Assembly: GCA_964250755.1 (NCBI GenBank) | Contig: CAXUHB010000001.1 | Location: 62,001 to 126,000 of the forward strand | Direction: 5' to 3' | Length of the DNA stretch: 64,000 bases | Source of the DNA: DASWOJ01 sp964250755 | GTDB taxonomy: Bacteria > Pseudomonadota > Alphaproteobacteria > Acetobacterales > Acetobacteraceae | Shown here: positions 28,887 to 37,720 of the stretch, piece by piece | How positions within the stretch are numbered: the stretch's first letter is position 1 | Layout: the number at the start of each line of letters is the position of its first letter | The notes under the pieces: model-generated | Database searches by the model: none | Seen by the model: only the letters and a program-made list of their open reading frames with translations | Told to the model about the DNA's origin: nothing | Position numbers and translations under genes: made by a program

Positions 28887-31154
28887 GTGAGCAAGCGGGG
28901 GGTGCAGGCGCGGGGCGGGGCGGGGCTGCTGGAGGGCGGGCTGCCGGGGGACGGGCTGTTCGGGGCCAGCGTAGCCGCGCCCGCGCCGGTGCGGAAGCGG
29001 GTGCCGGTGCTGCTGCCGCGTCCGTTCCAGGGCACGTTCGACTACTCGGTGCCGCCGGGCATGGATTTGCGGCCCGGCGACGTCGTGCTGGTGCCGCTGA
29101 ACCGGCGGGAGGAGGTGGGGGTCGTGTGGGACCTGCCGACCGGGCCGTCGGTGGCGGATGGCAAGCTGAAGCCGGTGTCCGCGGTGCTGGAGGCCGTGCC
29201 GTTCCCGGTGGCGCTGCGGCGGTTCATTGACTGGGTGGCGGGCTACACCCTGTCCACGCCGGGCGAGGTGCTGGCAATGGCGCTGCGCGTGAACGCCTTG
29301 CAGGGGGAGTCGCCGCAGGCGGGGTGGCGGATCGGGGACATCCCGGAGGGCACGCGGCTGACCGATGCGCGCACGCGGATCGCCGCGGCGCTGGCGGATG
29401 GGGCGCCGCTGTCCACGTCCGACCTGGTGCGGGCGGCAGCGGTGAGCGGCGGGGTGGTGCGTGGCATGGCGAACGCCGGGCTGCTGCTGCCGGTGGCGCT
29501 GCCGGCGCGTGCGCCGTTCGGGCTGCCGGACCCGGCGCATCCCGGACCCACGCTGTCCCAGGCGCAGGCGTCGGGCGCCGAGAGCCTGCGGGGGGCGGTG
29601 GCGGCGCGGAAGTTCACGGTGACCTTGCTGGACGGGGTGACGGGGTCAGGGAAGACGGAGGTGTATCTGGAGGCGGTGGCCGAGTGCATCGCGACGGGGC
29701 GGCAGGCGCTGGTGCTGCTGCCGGAGATCGCGCTGTCGTCGCAGTGGCTGGAGCGGTTCACGGCGCGGTTCGGGGTTGCCCCGGCGGTGTGGCACTCGGA
29801 CCTGTCGTCGCGGACTCGGCGGATCACATGGCGGGCGGTGGCGGATGGCGCCGCGCCGGTGGTGGTGGGGGCGCGGTCGGCGCTGTTCCTGCCGTTCCCG
29901 GACCTTGGGCTGGTGGTGGTGGACGAGGAGCACGAGACCGCGTTCAAGCAGGAAGACGGGGTCGTGTATCACGCGCGGGACATGGCGGTGGTGCGGGCGC
30001 GGCTGTCCAACGCGCCGGCGGTGCTGGTGTCGGCGACGCCGAGCCTGGAGACCCTGGCCAACGTGGAGACCGGGCGCTACCGGCGCATGACGCTGGAGGT
30101 CCGGCATGGCGGGGCGAGCCTGCCGGCGGTGGCGGCGATAGACTTGCGGGCTGCGCCGCCGGAGCGGGGGCGGTTCATCTCGCCGCCGCTGGTGCAGGCG
30201 GTGCAGGAGACCTTGGCGCGGGGGGAGCAGGCGATGCTGTTCCTGAACCGGCGGGGGTATGCGCCGCTGACGCTGTGCCGGGTATGCGGGCACCGGATGC
30301 AGTGCCCGAACTGCACGGCGTGGCTGGTGGAGCACCGGGCGCGGCAGGTGCTGACGTGCCACCACTGCGCGCACACCGAGAGCATCCCGCCGACCTGCCC
30401 GCATTGCAGCGCGGAAGGCAGCCTGGTGCCGATTGGGCCGGGAGTGGAGCGGATCACGGAGGAGGTGGCCGCCGTCTTTCCCGAGGCGCGGCGGCTGGTG
30501 ATGGCGAGCGACACGATGCCGGGGCCTCATGCCGCGGCGGAGGCGGCGCACATGATCGAGCGTCGGGAGGTGGACCTGATCATCGGGACGCAGATCGTCG
30601 CGAAGGGGTGGCACTTCCCGCATCTGACGCTGGTGGGGGTGGTGGACGCGGACCTGGGGCTGGCCGGGGGGGATTTGCGGGCGGCGGAGCGGACGGTGCA
30701 GCTGCTGCACCAGGTGGCGGGCCGGGCGGGGCGGGCGGAGGCGCCGGGGCGGGTGCTGCTGCAGACGTTCAGCCCGGAGCATCCGGTGATGCAGGCGCTG
30801 ATCGGGGGGGACCTGCAGGCGTTCATGACGGCGGAGGCGGACGGGCGCCGGCCCGGGCACTGGCCGCCGTTCGGGCGGCTGGCGGCGCTGATCGTCAGCG
30901 CGGATACGGCGCAGGCGGCGGACGAGCTGGCGCGGGACCTGGGGCGGGCTGCGCCGCGGGCGCCGGGGGTGACGGTGCTGGGGCCGGCGCCGGCGCCGCT
31001 GGCGATCCTGCGGGGGCGGCACCGGCGGCGGCTGCTGCTGAAGACGCGGCGGGACATTGCGGTGCAGCCGCTACTGCGGGACTGGCTGGACCAGGTGGCG
31101 GTGGCTGGGACGGCGCGGGTGGATGTGGACGTGGACCCGGTTTCGTTTTTGTAG
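28887..31154 (+). CDS. priA: Primosomal protein N' (PriA helicase)
   Basis: A 755-residue replication-restart helicase that reloads the replisome at abandoned forks. The N-terminal DNA-binding domain has VLLPRPFQGTFDYSVP. The helicase has Walker A DGVTGSGKTEVYL, DEEH, and motif III VSATPSLETLANVE. The zinc region reads CRVCGHRMQCPNC...CHHCAHTESIPPTCPHC, eight cysteines binding two zincs. Motifs V/VI follow in IIGTQIVAKGWHFP and LLHQVAGRAGRA. The start chosen is GTG 28887, giving the normal length; an ATG at 28809 would add a non-conserved leader. It is divergent from DUF484/xerC. Confidence 0.96.
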   Translation: MSKRGVQARGGAGLLEGGLPGDGLFGASVAAPAPVRKRVPVLLPRPFQGTFDYSVPPGMDLRPGDVVLVPLNRREEVGVVWDLPTGPSVADGKLKPVSAVLEAVPFPVALRRFIDWVAGYTLSTPGEVLAMALRVNALQGESPQAGWRIGDIPEGTRLTDARTRIAAALADGAPLSTSDLVRAAAVSGGVVRGMANAGLLLPVALPARAPFGLPDPAHPGPTLSQAQASGAESLRGAVAARKFTVTLLDGVTGSGKTEVYLEAVAECIATGRQALVLLPEIALSSQWLERFTARFGVAPAVWHSDLSSRTRRITWRAVADGAAPVVVGARSALFLPFPDLGLVVVDEEHETAFKQEDGVVYHARDMAVVRARLSNAPAVLVSATPSLETLANVETGRYRRMTLEVRHGGASLPAVAAIDLRAAPPERGRFISPPLVQAVQETLARGEQAMLFLNRRGYAPLTLCRVCGHRMQCPNCTAWLVEHRARQVLTCHHCAHTESIPPTCPHCSAEGSLVPIGPGVERITEEVAAVFPEARRLVMASDTMPGPHAAAEAAHMIERREVDLIIGTQIVAKGWHFPHLTLVGVVDADLGLAGGDLRAAERTVQLLHQVAGRAGRAEAPGRVLLQTFSPEHPVMQALIGGDLQAFMTAEADGRRPGHWPPFGRLAALIVSADTAQAADELARDLGRAAPRAPGVTVLGPAPAPLAILRGRHRRRLLLKTRRDIAVQPLLRDWLDQVAVAGTARVDVDVDPVSFL

Positions 31155-31235
31155 TGGGGTCTTGCGGCCCCGTCAGTGGGACGAGATTTTGTGGCTTGCC
31201 TCTAGACGACGTGTGGCGGCGTGCTTGCGGCACTG

Positions 31236-31295
31236 GCAGCGCCCTGCTCCGCAGCCAAGACCCCTCACCCCGGCCCTCTCCCAGGGGAAGAGGGA
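31236..31295. repeat. Dispersed repeat family A, copy 3
   Basis: CTGCTCCGCAGCCAAGACCC precedes CTCACCCCGGCCCTCTCCC and a looser hairpin arm (AGGGGAAGAGGGAG). It lies between priA and uppP and could terminate priA transcription. Confidence 0.8.
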
Positions 31296-31371
31296 GAAGG
31301 AAGCTGTCTCTTGCCCGCCTTGCCAATGCTTGCCCGATCCGGCAGGGAGGCGGGCGGATCGGGAGCGCCCC

Positions 31372-32256
31372 ATGGACACGTTGCAAGCCATCGCCATTGC
31401 TATTCTGCAGGGCGCGACCGAGTTGTTTCCGATTAGCAGCTTGGGGCACGCGGTCGTGCTGCCAGCGGTGATGGGGTGGGGCCTGGACCAGAAGTCCGAG
31501 CAGTTCCTGCCGTTCCTGGTGCTGCTGCACACGGGCACCGCCGTCGCGCTGCTGGGGTATTTCTGGCGGGACTGGCTGGCGCTGGGGCTTGGGGTGCTGG
31601 GGCTGGGGGGCGATGCGGCGCGCGTGCGGCAGGCGCGGCGGATGGTCCTGCTGATCGTGATTGCGACGATCCCGGCCGTCATCCTGGGGTATGTGTTCAA
31701 CCATTTCCTGCGCAGCCTGTTCGCGGCGCCCATTGCTGCCGCCGGGTTCCTGGTGGTGAACGGGCTGATGCTGCTGTTCGGGGAGCGGCTGCGGCATCGG
31801 GTGCCGGCGACGGGCTCGGTCGGTGCGGCGGTGGCGGTCAAGCCGCTGTCGTCGCTGACGCCGGCGGACGCGCTGCTGATCGGGATCTGGCAGTGCGGGG
31901 CGCTGCTGCCGGGGATTTCCCGGGCGGGGGCGACCATGGTGGGTGGGCTGCTGCGGGGGCTGAACCACGAGGCGTCGGCGCACTTCTCGTTCCTGATCGC
32001 GCTGCCGATCATCGTGGGGGCGACGGTGCTGGAGGTGCCGCACCTGCTGCACGCGAGCGTTGCGCCGGGGGTGTTCGCGCAGGCGGCGGTGGCGGCGGTG
32101 GCGGCGGGGCTGACGGCGCTGCTGACGACCTGGGCGCTGATGCGCTGGTTCCGCAACAACGACACCTGGGCGCTGGACCCGTTCGGCTATTACTGCATCC
32201 TGCTCGGGCTGGGGTGCCTGGCCTATCTGGGATTGCCGCTGCTGAGGCAGGGTTGA
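31372..32256 (+). CDS. uppP: Undecaprenyl-diphosphatase (UppP/BacA)
   Basis: A 294-residue integral membrane enzyme that dephosphorylates undecaprenyl diphosphate to recycle the cell-wall lipid carrier and can confer bacitracin resistance. The first conserved motif reads ILQGATELFPISSLGHAVVL, including the catalytic-type glutamate. The second, ALLPGISRAGATMVGGLLRG, carries the PGxSR pattern with the key arginine. About eight helices are predicted. The family often has GVTEFLPISSSGHL; here TELFPISSLGH is a mild variant. The stop nearly touches the SGNH hydrolase start, so the genes are one unit. Confidence 0.93.
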   Translation: MDTLQAIAIAILQGATELFPISSLGHAVVLPAVMGWGLDQKSEQFLPFLVLLHTGTAVALLGYFWRDWLALGLGVLGLGGDAARVRQARRMVLLIVIATIPAVILGYVFNHFLRSLFAAPIAAAGFLVVNGLMLLFGERLRHRVPATGSVGAAVAVKPLSSLTPADALLIGIWQCGALLPGISRAGATMVGGLLRGLNHEASAHFSFLIALPIIVGATVLEVPHLLHASVAPGVFAQAAVAAVAAGLTALLTTWALMRWFRNNDTWALDPFGYYCILLGLGCLAYLGLPLLRQG

Positions 32257-32261
32257 CCGGC

Positions 32262-33047
32262 GTGGCGGCGACCCGGCGGCTGCTGCTGGCCACCCCGGCG
32301 CTGCTGTTGGGCGGCGCGGACCGCCCGGAGCGGATGCCGCTGGCTGCTACGCCGCTGTCCCGGATGGAGACGCCGTGGTGGCGCATCCGGCACCAGGAGA
32401 AGCTGCAGGAGATCAGCGGACGCCGGGTGGACCTGGTTTGGTTGGGGGACAGCATCACCCAAAACTGGGAGCGGCGGGGGCCGCCGGACTGGATGGACTT
32501 CGCCCCGGCGTGGGAGCGCTTCTACGGCGGGCGGCACGCGGCCAACCTGGGCTTCAAGGGCGACAACACCGGGCACCTGCTGTGGCGCATGCAGAACGGG
32601 GAGCTGGACGGCATCCAGCCGCGGGCCGCGGTGGTGCTGATCGGGGCGAACAACATGGGGCGCGTCCACTGGTCCGCGCCGCAGACATTGGCGGGGATCG
32701 AGGCGGTGCTGGCGGAGTTGAGGCGGCGGCTGCCGGGCACGAATGCGCTGCTGCTGGGCGTGCTGCCCAGCGTGCGCTCCAAGTGGGTGACGCGCACGAC
32801 CGAGGAGGTGAACCGGGGCTTGGCGGACCTCTACGGCGGCGGGGCCGTGGCGGGGGTCACCTACATAGATGTCGGTCGGCTGTTCATGCGCGACGGGCAG
32901 GTGGACCGTGGGGCGTTCTATGACGACATGCTGGACCCCCCGGATCCGCCGCTGCACCCGACGGTGGCGGCGCAGGCCCGGATTGCGGAGGCCATCGAGC
33001 CGACGCTTGCGGCGATGCTGGGGGATCGGAGCAGGGTGCGGGGCTAG
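32262..33047 (+). CDS. SGNH/GDSL hydrolase, PAF-acetylhydrolase-like
   Basis: A 261-residue protein. After a short hydrophobic N-terminus (RRLLLATPALLLGGA, a probable signal) come the SGNH blocks: Ser in LVWLGDSITQNW, Gly in NLGFKGDNTGHLLW, Asn in VLIGANNMG and the Asp/His pair in DPPDPPLHPT. The layout resembles platelet-activating-factor acetylhydrolase beta/gamma and some acetylxylan esterases. It probably deacylates an extracytoplasmic substrate. A GTG start is used with an AGGG site nine bases upstream; a TTG overlapping the uppP stop is also possible. A strong bidirectional terminator follows. Confidence 0.87.
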   Translation: MAATRRLLLATPALLLGGADRPERMPLAATPLSRMETPWWRIRHQEKLQEISGRRVDLVWLGDSITQNWERRGPPDWMDFAPAWERFYGGRHAANLGFKGDNTGHLLWRMQNGELDGIQPRAAVVLIGANNMGRVHWSAPQTLAGIEAVLAELRRRLPGTNALLLGVLPSVRSKWVTRTTEEVNRGLADLYGGGAVAGVTYIDVGRLFMRDGQVDRGAFYDDMLDPPDPPLHPTVAAQARIAEAIEPTLAAMLGDRSRVRG

Positions 33048-33095
33048 GCGCCGGGGGACTGAACCGCGTGCCTGGACCGAATGCCTGGACCAAGG

Positions 33096-33129
33096 CCGCC
33101 GCGCTGCCTGGATGCAGGCAACGCGGCGG
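33096..33129. terminator. Bidirectional hairpin terminator
   Basis: CCGCCGCGCTGCCTG (33096-33110) pairs with CAGGCAACGCGGCGG (33115-33129) with a single mismatch and a GATG loop. It lies between the convergent SGNH hydrolase and H-NS-like genes. Confidence 0.7.
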
Positions 33130-33154
33130 GGCAGCACAGCAAGCCTGGGCGGCG

Positions 33155-33526
33155 TCAGGCGTGGACGCGGAACTCCTCGGCGGATTGGCCGGATGCTTCC
33201 GCTTGCGTGAGCCAGGTGGGCTTGCGGCCGCGGCCGGACCAAGTCTGACCAGTGGGCGAGCGGAATTTCACGGCGACGGGCGCGGCCTGGGCGTCCCCCT
33301 TCTTGCCGCGCTTCTGCTTTTCCGGCGCGGTGCGGGCCTGGCCGAAAAGCTGGTCGGCGGTGAGGCCGACGGCCGCCGCTTTCTCCTCGAATTCAGCCAT
33401 GAGGCTGCGGCGGGCTTCGTCCAGCTTTCCCGAGCGTTCCCGCTGGGCGATTGAAATCAGCTCGTCCAGCTCCGTGTAGTTCAAGCTGGCGATCATACGC
33501 TGTATCCGTTCCATCGTCGCGTCCAT
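33155..33526 (-). CDS. H-NS-like histone family DNA-binding protein
   Basis: A 123-residue protein. The N-terminal half is a coiled-coil dimerisation region (MERIQRMIASLNYTELDELI...LDEARRSLMAEFEEKAAAVG). The C-terminal half is basic (KQKRGKKGD) and ends in the H-NS core RSPTGQTWSGRGRKPTWLTQ, which inserts the QGR-type loop into the minor groove of A+T-rich DNA. Such proteins silence acquired, lower-G+C genes. The window contains small lower-G+C islets (14.4-15.5, 33.5-34.5 and 40-41 kb) that could be targets; this is inference. Confidence 0.92.
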   Translation of the reverse strand: MDATMERIQRMIASLNYTELDELISIAQRERSGKLDEARRSLMAEFEEKAAAVGLTADQLFGQARTAPEKQKRGKKGDAQAAPVAVKFRSPTGQTWSGRGRKPTWLTQAEASGQSAEEFRVHA

Positions 33527-34514
33527 TGGTGCAGCTCTCCGATTCGCTTGCCTGTCGAAGCTGCGTCCGTTGGTGGAGCTTTTCAAGCCCTTTTCCTGCA
33601 CGGACGGCGAGCGCCGATTTGCCCGGGTGCTGCGAACTTGGATTGGCCGGTCCATCGGGGATGCGAATTGGGTCAGGGCGGTGCCGCCGCTAATGCGGGG
33701 CGGAAAATCTCCGAGCATGCGGCTGCAAGGCCGGTCGCCGGTGTTTGGCGAGCTGCGCGCGTCCAATGCATTGTTGCGCGAAGCTCGAGACTGCGGGACA
33801 GGGTGCATCAAAGGCTCCGGTGCCGCAGGGCGGGCATCCAGCGCCTCGCGACCCATAAGTGACCGGCGCCCCGCCGCAGAGTTGGGGCGTCCCAATCCGA
33901 AGCGCCGCTGCCCGGCTGGCTGAATGATTGATGCCCATGCAGGTTGTGCGCCGCATTGAAATGAATGGAACGCACCGCCGATCTTCATTGAGGAAGATGG
34001 TCTCCGCTGGCCGATGCGTGTGGTTGCCATGCCTGAAACGTCTGCTGCCCGACGCCCGGCAATCACGACCTATGGTTTCAATATGCAGTCCTGCTTCAAC
34101 TTGCGCCAGTTCACGGCCATGCGAGGAGTGCGGCGACGGGGCGGCGAGTACAGCACTGGCGAGCGCCTATGCTGCGCCGCAAAGGCGGCCCTCAACGACG
34201 TGCGTTGACGCGGGAGTTCGGAAGAAACCTCGTTTGATGCCGATGGCCTCATGCTTTGGCCGTTCCGGCGTTCAGCACACATCTTGGAACAGGCTGGCGC
34301 GAGCAGTCAAAGCAAAAAGCCGTCGGCACGACCTGATGCATGGCGCAGCTTCCAATCCGTCAGGCCCCCGCGTCGGCACGGTGCGGGACGATGATGACCG
34401 TGCTGCCGGATGTTTTCGGGATGCCGGGCCATGGACGCAGCCGAAGCGGCAATGCCGCATCAAATGGTGCAAAGCGCGCAGGTGCCGGCACCCGGGCGCC
34501 GGCAGCCATGCGCC
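33527..34514. other. Gene-free interval, about 1 kb
   Basis: I find no open frame here with protein-like composition; frames that run through it are short or low-complexity. G+C is lower than in the flanking cobT and H-NS-like genes. It includes a degenerate left half of repeat family B at 34118-34148 (CATGCGAGGAGTGCGGCGAC). It may be decayed acquired DNA or an extended regulatory region of the H-NS-like gene. Confidence 0.5.
34118..34148. repeat. Dispersed palindromic repeat, family B, degenerate half copy
   Basis: CATGCGAGGAGTGCGGCGAC resembles the left end of the 697-793 element (CATTGCGAGGAGCGCAGCGA) with several changes. It lies inside the gene-free interval. Confidence 0.4.
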
Positions 34515-36395
34515 TTACGCCACCAGCGGCGCCCGCTCCGCCGCGGCGCGTGCCCAGGCGGCGCGGGCGTCCTCGTCGAACAGCTCGGCCAGCTTCTTCA
34601 TCACCGTGCCGCCCAGCTCCTCGGCGTCCACGATGGTCACGGCCCGGCGGTAGTAGCGGGTCACGTCGTGGCCGATGCCGATGGCGATCAGCTCGACCTG
34701 ATCGCGGCCCTCGATCTCACGGATCACCTCGCGCAGATGGCGCTCCAGGTAGTTGCCGGGGTTGACGGACAGGGTGCTGTCGTCCACCGGGGCGCCGTCG
34801 CTGATGACCATCAGGATGCGGCGGTGCTCGGTGCGGGCCATCAGGCGGCGGTAGGCCCACATCAGGGCCTCGCCGTCTATGTTCTCCTTCAACAGCCCCT
34901 CGCGCAGCATCAGGCCGAGGTTCTTGCGGCTGCGGCGCCAGGGAGCGTCGGCGGACTTGTAGATGATGTGGCGCAGGTCGTTCAGGCGCCCTGGGTTGCG
35001 GGGCTTGCCGTCCTGCACCCATCGCTCGCGGGATTGGCCACCTTTCCAGGCGCGGGTGGTGAAGCCCAGAACCTCCACCTTCACGGCGCAGCGCTCCAGG
35101 GTGCGGGCCAGGATGTCGCCGCACATGGCGGCGACGGTGATGGGGCGTCCGCGCATCGAGCCGCTGTTGTCTATGAGCAGCGTCACGACGGTGTCGCGGA
35201 AGTCGGTCTCGCGCTCGCGCTTGTAGGACAGGGAGAGCATGGGATTGACGACGACGCGGGCCAGGCGGCCGGCGTCCAGCATCCCCTCGTCCAGGTCGAA
35301 CTCCCAGGCGCGGGTCTGCTGCGCCAGGAGGCGGCGCTGCAAGCGGTTGGCCAGCTTGGACACGACGCCTTGCAGGTGCTGCAGCTGCTGGTCGAGCTGC
35401 TGGCGAAGGCGGCTCAACTCCTCGGGGTCGCAGAGGTCCTCGGCGTGAATTTCCTCATCGGTCAGGCGGGAGTAGGCCCGGTAGTGGGCGTTGTCGTCGG
35501 GAATGGCGCGCTCGCGGCGCTGCTGCGGGCCGCCGGGGCGGTCGTCGCCTTCGGAGGCGGCGGCGTCCTCCTCGGCGTCATCGTCGCCCTCCTGCTCCTC
35601 GGCATCTCCCTGCATGGTCTCGGGCTGGGCGCCGAGCTGGCTATCGGCCTCGCTCTGGGTGTCACCCTCGCTCTGCTCCTGGTTGTCTTGGGCGCCGGGC
35701 TGCTCGCCGCCGTCCTCGCCCTCGTCCGTCTGCTCGTCGGGTTCGGCCTCCACCTCGGCCTCGGCGAGGTCGAGGGCGGCGAGCAGCTTGCGGGCGGCCT
35801 TGGTGAAGCCGGCTTGATCGTTCTGAGCGGCGGCCATCTCGTTCAAGGCGCGCTCGGCGTCGTCGCCCAGGGTGCCGCGCCAGGATTCCAGGATGCGGGT
35901 GGCGGCGGCAGGGCAGGCGATGCCGGACATGCGCTCCCGCGCCAGCAGCGACAAGGCCGCAGGCAGGGGGAGCTGGTCCTTGCGGGTCATGCGGTCGAAG
36001 CCTTCGGCTTCGCACTCCTCGGACAGGCGGGCCTGCAGGTTGGCGGTGACGCCGGCCATGTGCTGGCCGCCGATGATCTCGACGCGGGCCTGTTCGAGGG
36101 CGTCGTAAACGTCCTTGGCCTCGCGCCGGCCGGGGCTGCGGGAGGCGTGGAGGGCGTCGTCGTGATGGCGGAGGCGGAGGGCGACGCTGTCGGCGGCGCC
36201 GCGCAGCTTGGCCATCTCGGCAGGCGGCAGGGCGCGGGTGGGTAGGGGCAGGCGGGCGCGCTTGCCGACGACGCCGCTGGGGCCGGGCTGGAAGGCGACC
36301 TGGACCTCGGGGGTTTGCGCGATGGCGCGGAGGGCGCCGGCGGTGGCGCGCTTGAAGTCCTCGCTGCGGGTGTCCTTGCTGCCGCTTCCGCTCAT
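34515..36395 (-). CDS. cobT: Cobaltochelatase subunit CobT
   Basis: A 626-residue subunit of the aerobic cobaltochelatase (CobNST), which inserts cobalt into hydrogenobyrinic acid a,c-diamide in cobalamin synthesis. The N-terminal half is helical. A long acidic linker rich in Glu, Asp and Gln lies at about 215-300. The C-terminal third is a von Willebrand A domain with the MIDAS motif LLIDNSGSMRGRP, then VISDGAPVDDST. This parallels the BchD/ChlD organisation. cobS lies just upstream on the same strand, with a 200-base spacer containing two repeat-family-A copies. No cobN is present here. Confidence 0.97.
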   Translation of the reverse strand: MSGSGSKDTRSEDFKRATAGALRAIAQTPEVQVAFQPGPSGVVGKRARLPLPTRALPPAEMAKLRGAADSVALRLRHHDDALHASRSPGRREAKDVYDALEQARVEIIGGQHMAGVTANLQARLSEECEAEGFDRMTRKDQLPLPAALSLLARERMSGIACPAAATRILESWRGTLGDDAERALNEMAAAQNDQAGFTKAARKLLAALDLAEAEVEAEPDEQTDEGEDGGEQPGAQDNQEQSEGDTQSEADSQLGAQPETMQGDAEEQEGDDDAEEDAAASEGDDRPGGPQQRRERAIPDDNAHYRAYSRLTDEEIHAEDLCDPEELSRLRQQLDQQLQHLQGVVSKLANRLQRRLLAQQTRAWEFDLDEGMLDAGRLARVVVNPMLSLSYKRERETDFRDTVVTLLIDNSGSMRGRPITVAAMCGDILARTLERCAVKVEVLGFTTRAWKGGQSRERWVQDGKPRNPGRLNDLRHIIYKSADAPWRRSRKNLGLMLREGLLKENIDGEALMWAYRRLMARTEHRRILMVISDGAPVDDSTLSVNPGNYLERHLREVIREIEGRDQVELIAIGIGHDVTRYYRRAVTIVDAEELGGTVMKKLAELFDEDARAAWARAAAERAPLVA

Positions 36396-36436
36396 GCTGA
36401 TGTCCTGTGCGCGTTCCGCTTTGGTGGAGGGGGTGG

Positions 36437-36469
36437 CTGCTTCCTCTCCCTACGGAAGAGGGTGAGGAA
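36437..36469. repeat. Dispersed repeat family A, short copy
   Basis: CTGCTTCCTCTCCCTACGGA followed by AGAGGGTGAGGAAGG is a shortened, reverse-oriented form of the element. It lies in the cobS-cobT spacer. Confidence 0.6.
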
Positions 36470-36540
36470 GGCCGGGCCGGGCAGTCTTGGCCAGGGGTAG
36501 GGCGAACTGATCTTGTTCAGAGGCGGCATGGTCCTTGCGG

Positions 36541-36583
36541 CCTTTCCCTCACCCCAACCCTCTCCCGGAGGGAGAGGGGGAAG
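36541..36583. repeat. Dispersed repeat family A, copy in cobS-cobT spacer
   Basis: CCCTCACCCCAACCCTCTCC plus the hairpin CCTCTCCCGGAGGGAGAGG. It lies just after the cobS stop (minus strand), where the hairpin could reduce read-through into cobT. Confidence 0.75.
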
Positions 36584-36596
36584 GAAGCAGGCTGGC

Positions 36597-37610
36597 CTAC
36601 AGCCCCTTGCGCGACCCCATCACGCCCGTGGGCAGGTCCTCGTTGAAGCAGCGCTGGTAGTATTCGGCGACCGTGCTGCGCTCGGCCTCGTCGCACTTGT
36701 TCAGGAAGGTCATGCGGAAGGCGAAGCCGACGTCCTTGAAGATGCGGGCGTTCTCGCTCCAGGTGATGACGGTGCGGGGGGACATGACGGTGCTGATGTC
36801 GCCGTTGATGAAGCCGGCGCGGGTGAGGTCGGCCAGGGCGACCATGCTCTCGACCTGCTTCTTGGCGGCCTTGTCCGAGGGGTCCACGCCCATCTTGGCC
36901 AGCACGATGGCCGTCTCCTGCGCGTGCGGCAGATAGTTGAGGGTGGCGACGATGTTCCAGCGGTCCATCTGGCCTTGGTTGATCTGCTGGGTGCCGTGGT
37001 AGAGGCCGGTGGTGTCGCCCAGGCCCACGGTGTTGGCGGTGGCGAACAGGCGGAAGCTGGGGTGCGGCTTGATGACGCGGTTCTGGTCCAGCAGGGTCAG
37101 CCGCCCCTCCACCTCCAGGACCCGCTGGATCACGAACATCACGTCGGGGCGTCCGGCGTCGTATTCGTCGAACACCAGGGCGCAGGGGTGCTGCAAGGCC
37201 CAGGGCAGGATGCCCTCGCGGAACTCGGTGATCTGCTTGCCGTCCTTCAGGACGATGGCGTCCTTGCCGATCAGATCTATGCGGCTGATGTGGCTGTCCA
37301 GGTTGACGCGGATGCAGGGCCAGTTGAGGCGGGCGGCCACCTGTTCGATGTGGGTGGACTTGCCGGTGCCGTGGTAGCCCTGGATCATTACCCGGCGGTT
37401 GAAGGCGAAGCCCGCCAGGATGGCCAGCGTGGTCTCGCGGTCGAACTTGTAGGAGGGATCGCGCTCCGGCACGTGCTCGGTCGGTTCCGTGAAGGCGGGC
37501 ACCTGCATGTCCACGTCCAGGCCGAACAGGTCGCGGGCGCTGACGGCGGTGTCCGGGACGCTCGGGGCCGGGGTCGTGCGCACGAGGGCGGGGGCGGGAA
37601 GGTCGTTCAT
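36597..37610 (-). CDS. cobS: Cobaltochelatase subunit CobS (AAA+ ATPase)
   Basis: A 337-residue AAA+ ATPase that forms the hexameric motor with CobT for cobalt insertion. The Walker A is GYHGTGKSTHIEQVAAR (about 120-136) and the Walker B is CALVFDEYDAGRPD. The sensor-1 asparagine lies near FRLFATANTVGLGDTTGLYH, and the C-terminus MSPRTVITWSENARIF is typical. The N-terminus VSARDLFGLDVDMQVPAF is also family-specific. It lies between the J-domain protein gene and cobT, all on the minus strand. Confidence 0.98.
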   Translation of the reverse strand: MNDLPAPALVRTTPAPSVPDTAVSARDLFGLDVDMQVPAFTEPTEHVPERDPSYKFDRETTLAILAGFAFNRRVMIQGYHGTGKSTHIEQVAARLNWPCIRVNLDSHISRIDLIGKDAIVLKDGKQITEFREGILPWALQHPCALVFDEYDAGRPDVMFVIQRVLEVEGRLTLLDQNRVIKPHPSFRLFATANTVGLGDTTGLYHGTQQINQGQMDRWNIVATLNYLPHAQETAIVLAKMGVDPSDKAAKKQVESMVALADLTRAGFINGDISTVMSPRTVITWSENARIFKDVGFAFRMTFLNKCDEAERSTVAEYYQRCFNEDLPTGVMGSRKGL

Positions 37611-37720
37611 TGGCCTGGGATGTCCTGTGCAGTGTCCCGTGGGGGCATGGCGGGTCGGGTTGGCGGCGCGGCCGGGCGGTCTGGCGCGCCCCTATAACGT
37701 GCCTGGGCGCGGTTGCGAAG

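Noticed and set aside
33928..34653. A 241-codon plus-strand frame in the gene-free tract
   Set aside because: It is Arg/Ser/Ala-rich with no ordered segments and runs antisense into cobT.
34410..36245. A 611-codon plus-strand frame antisense to cobT
   Set aside because: The cobT frame carries a complete CobT with a MIDAS motif; the plus frame has no recognisable domain.
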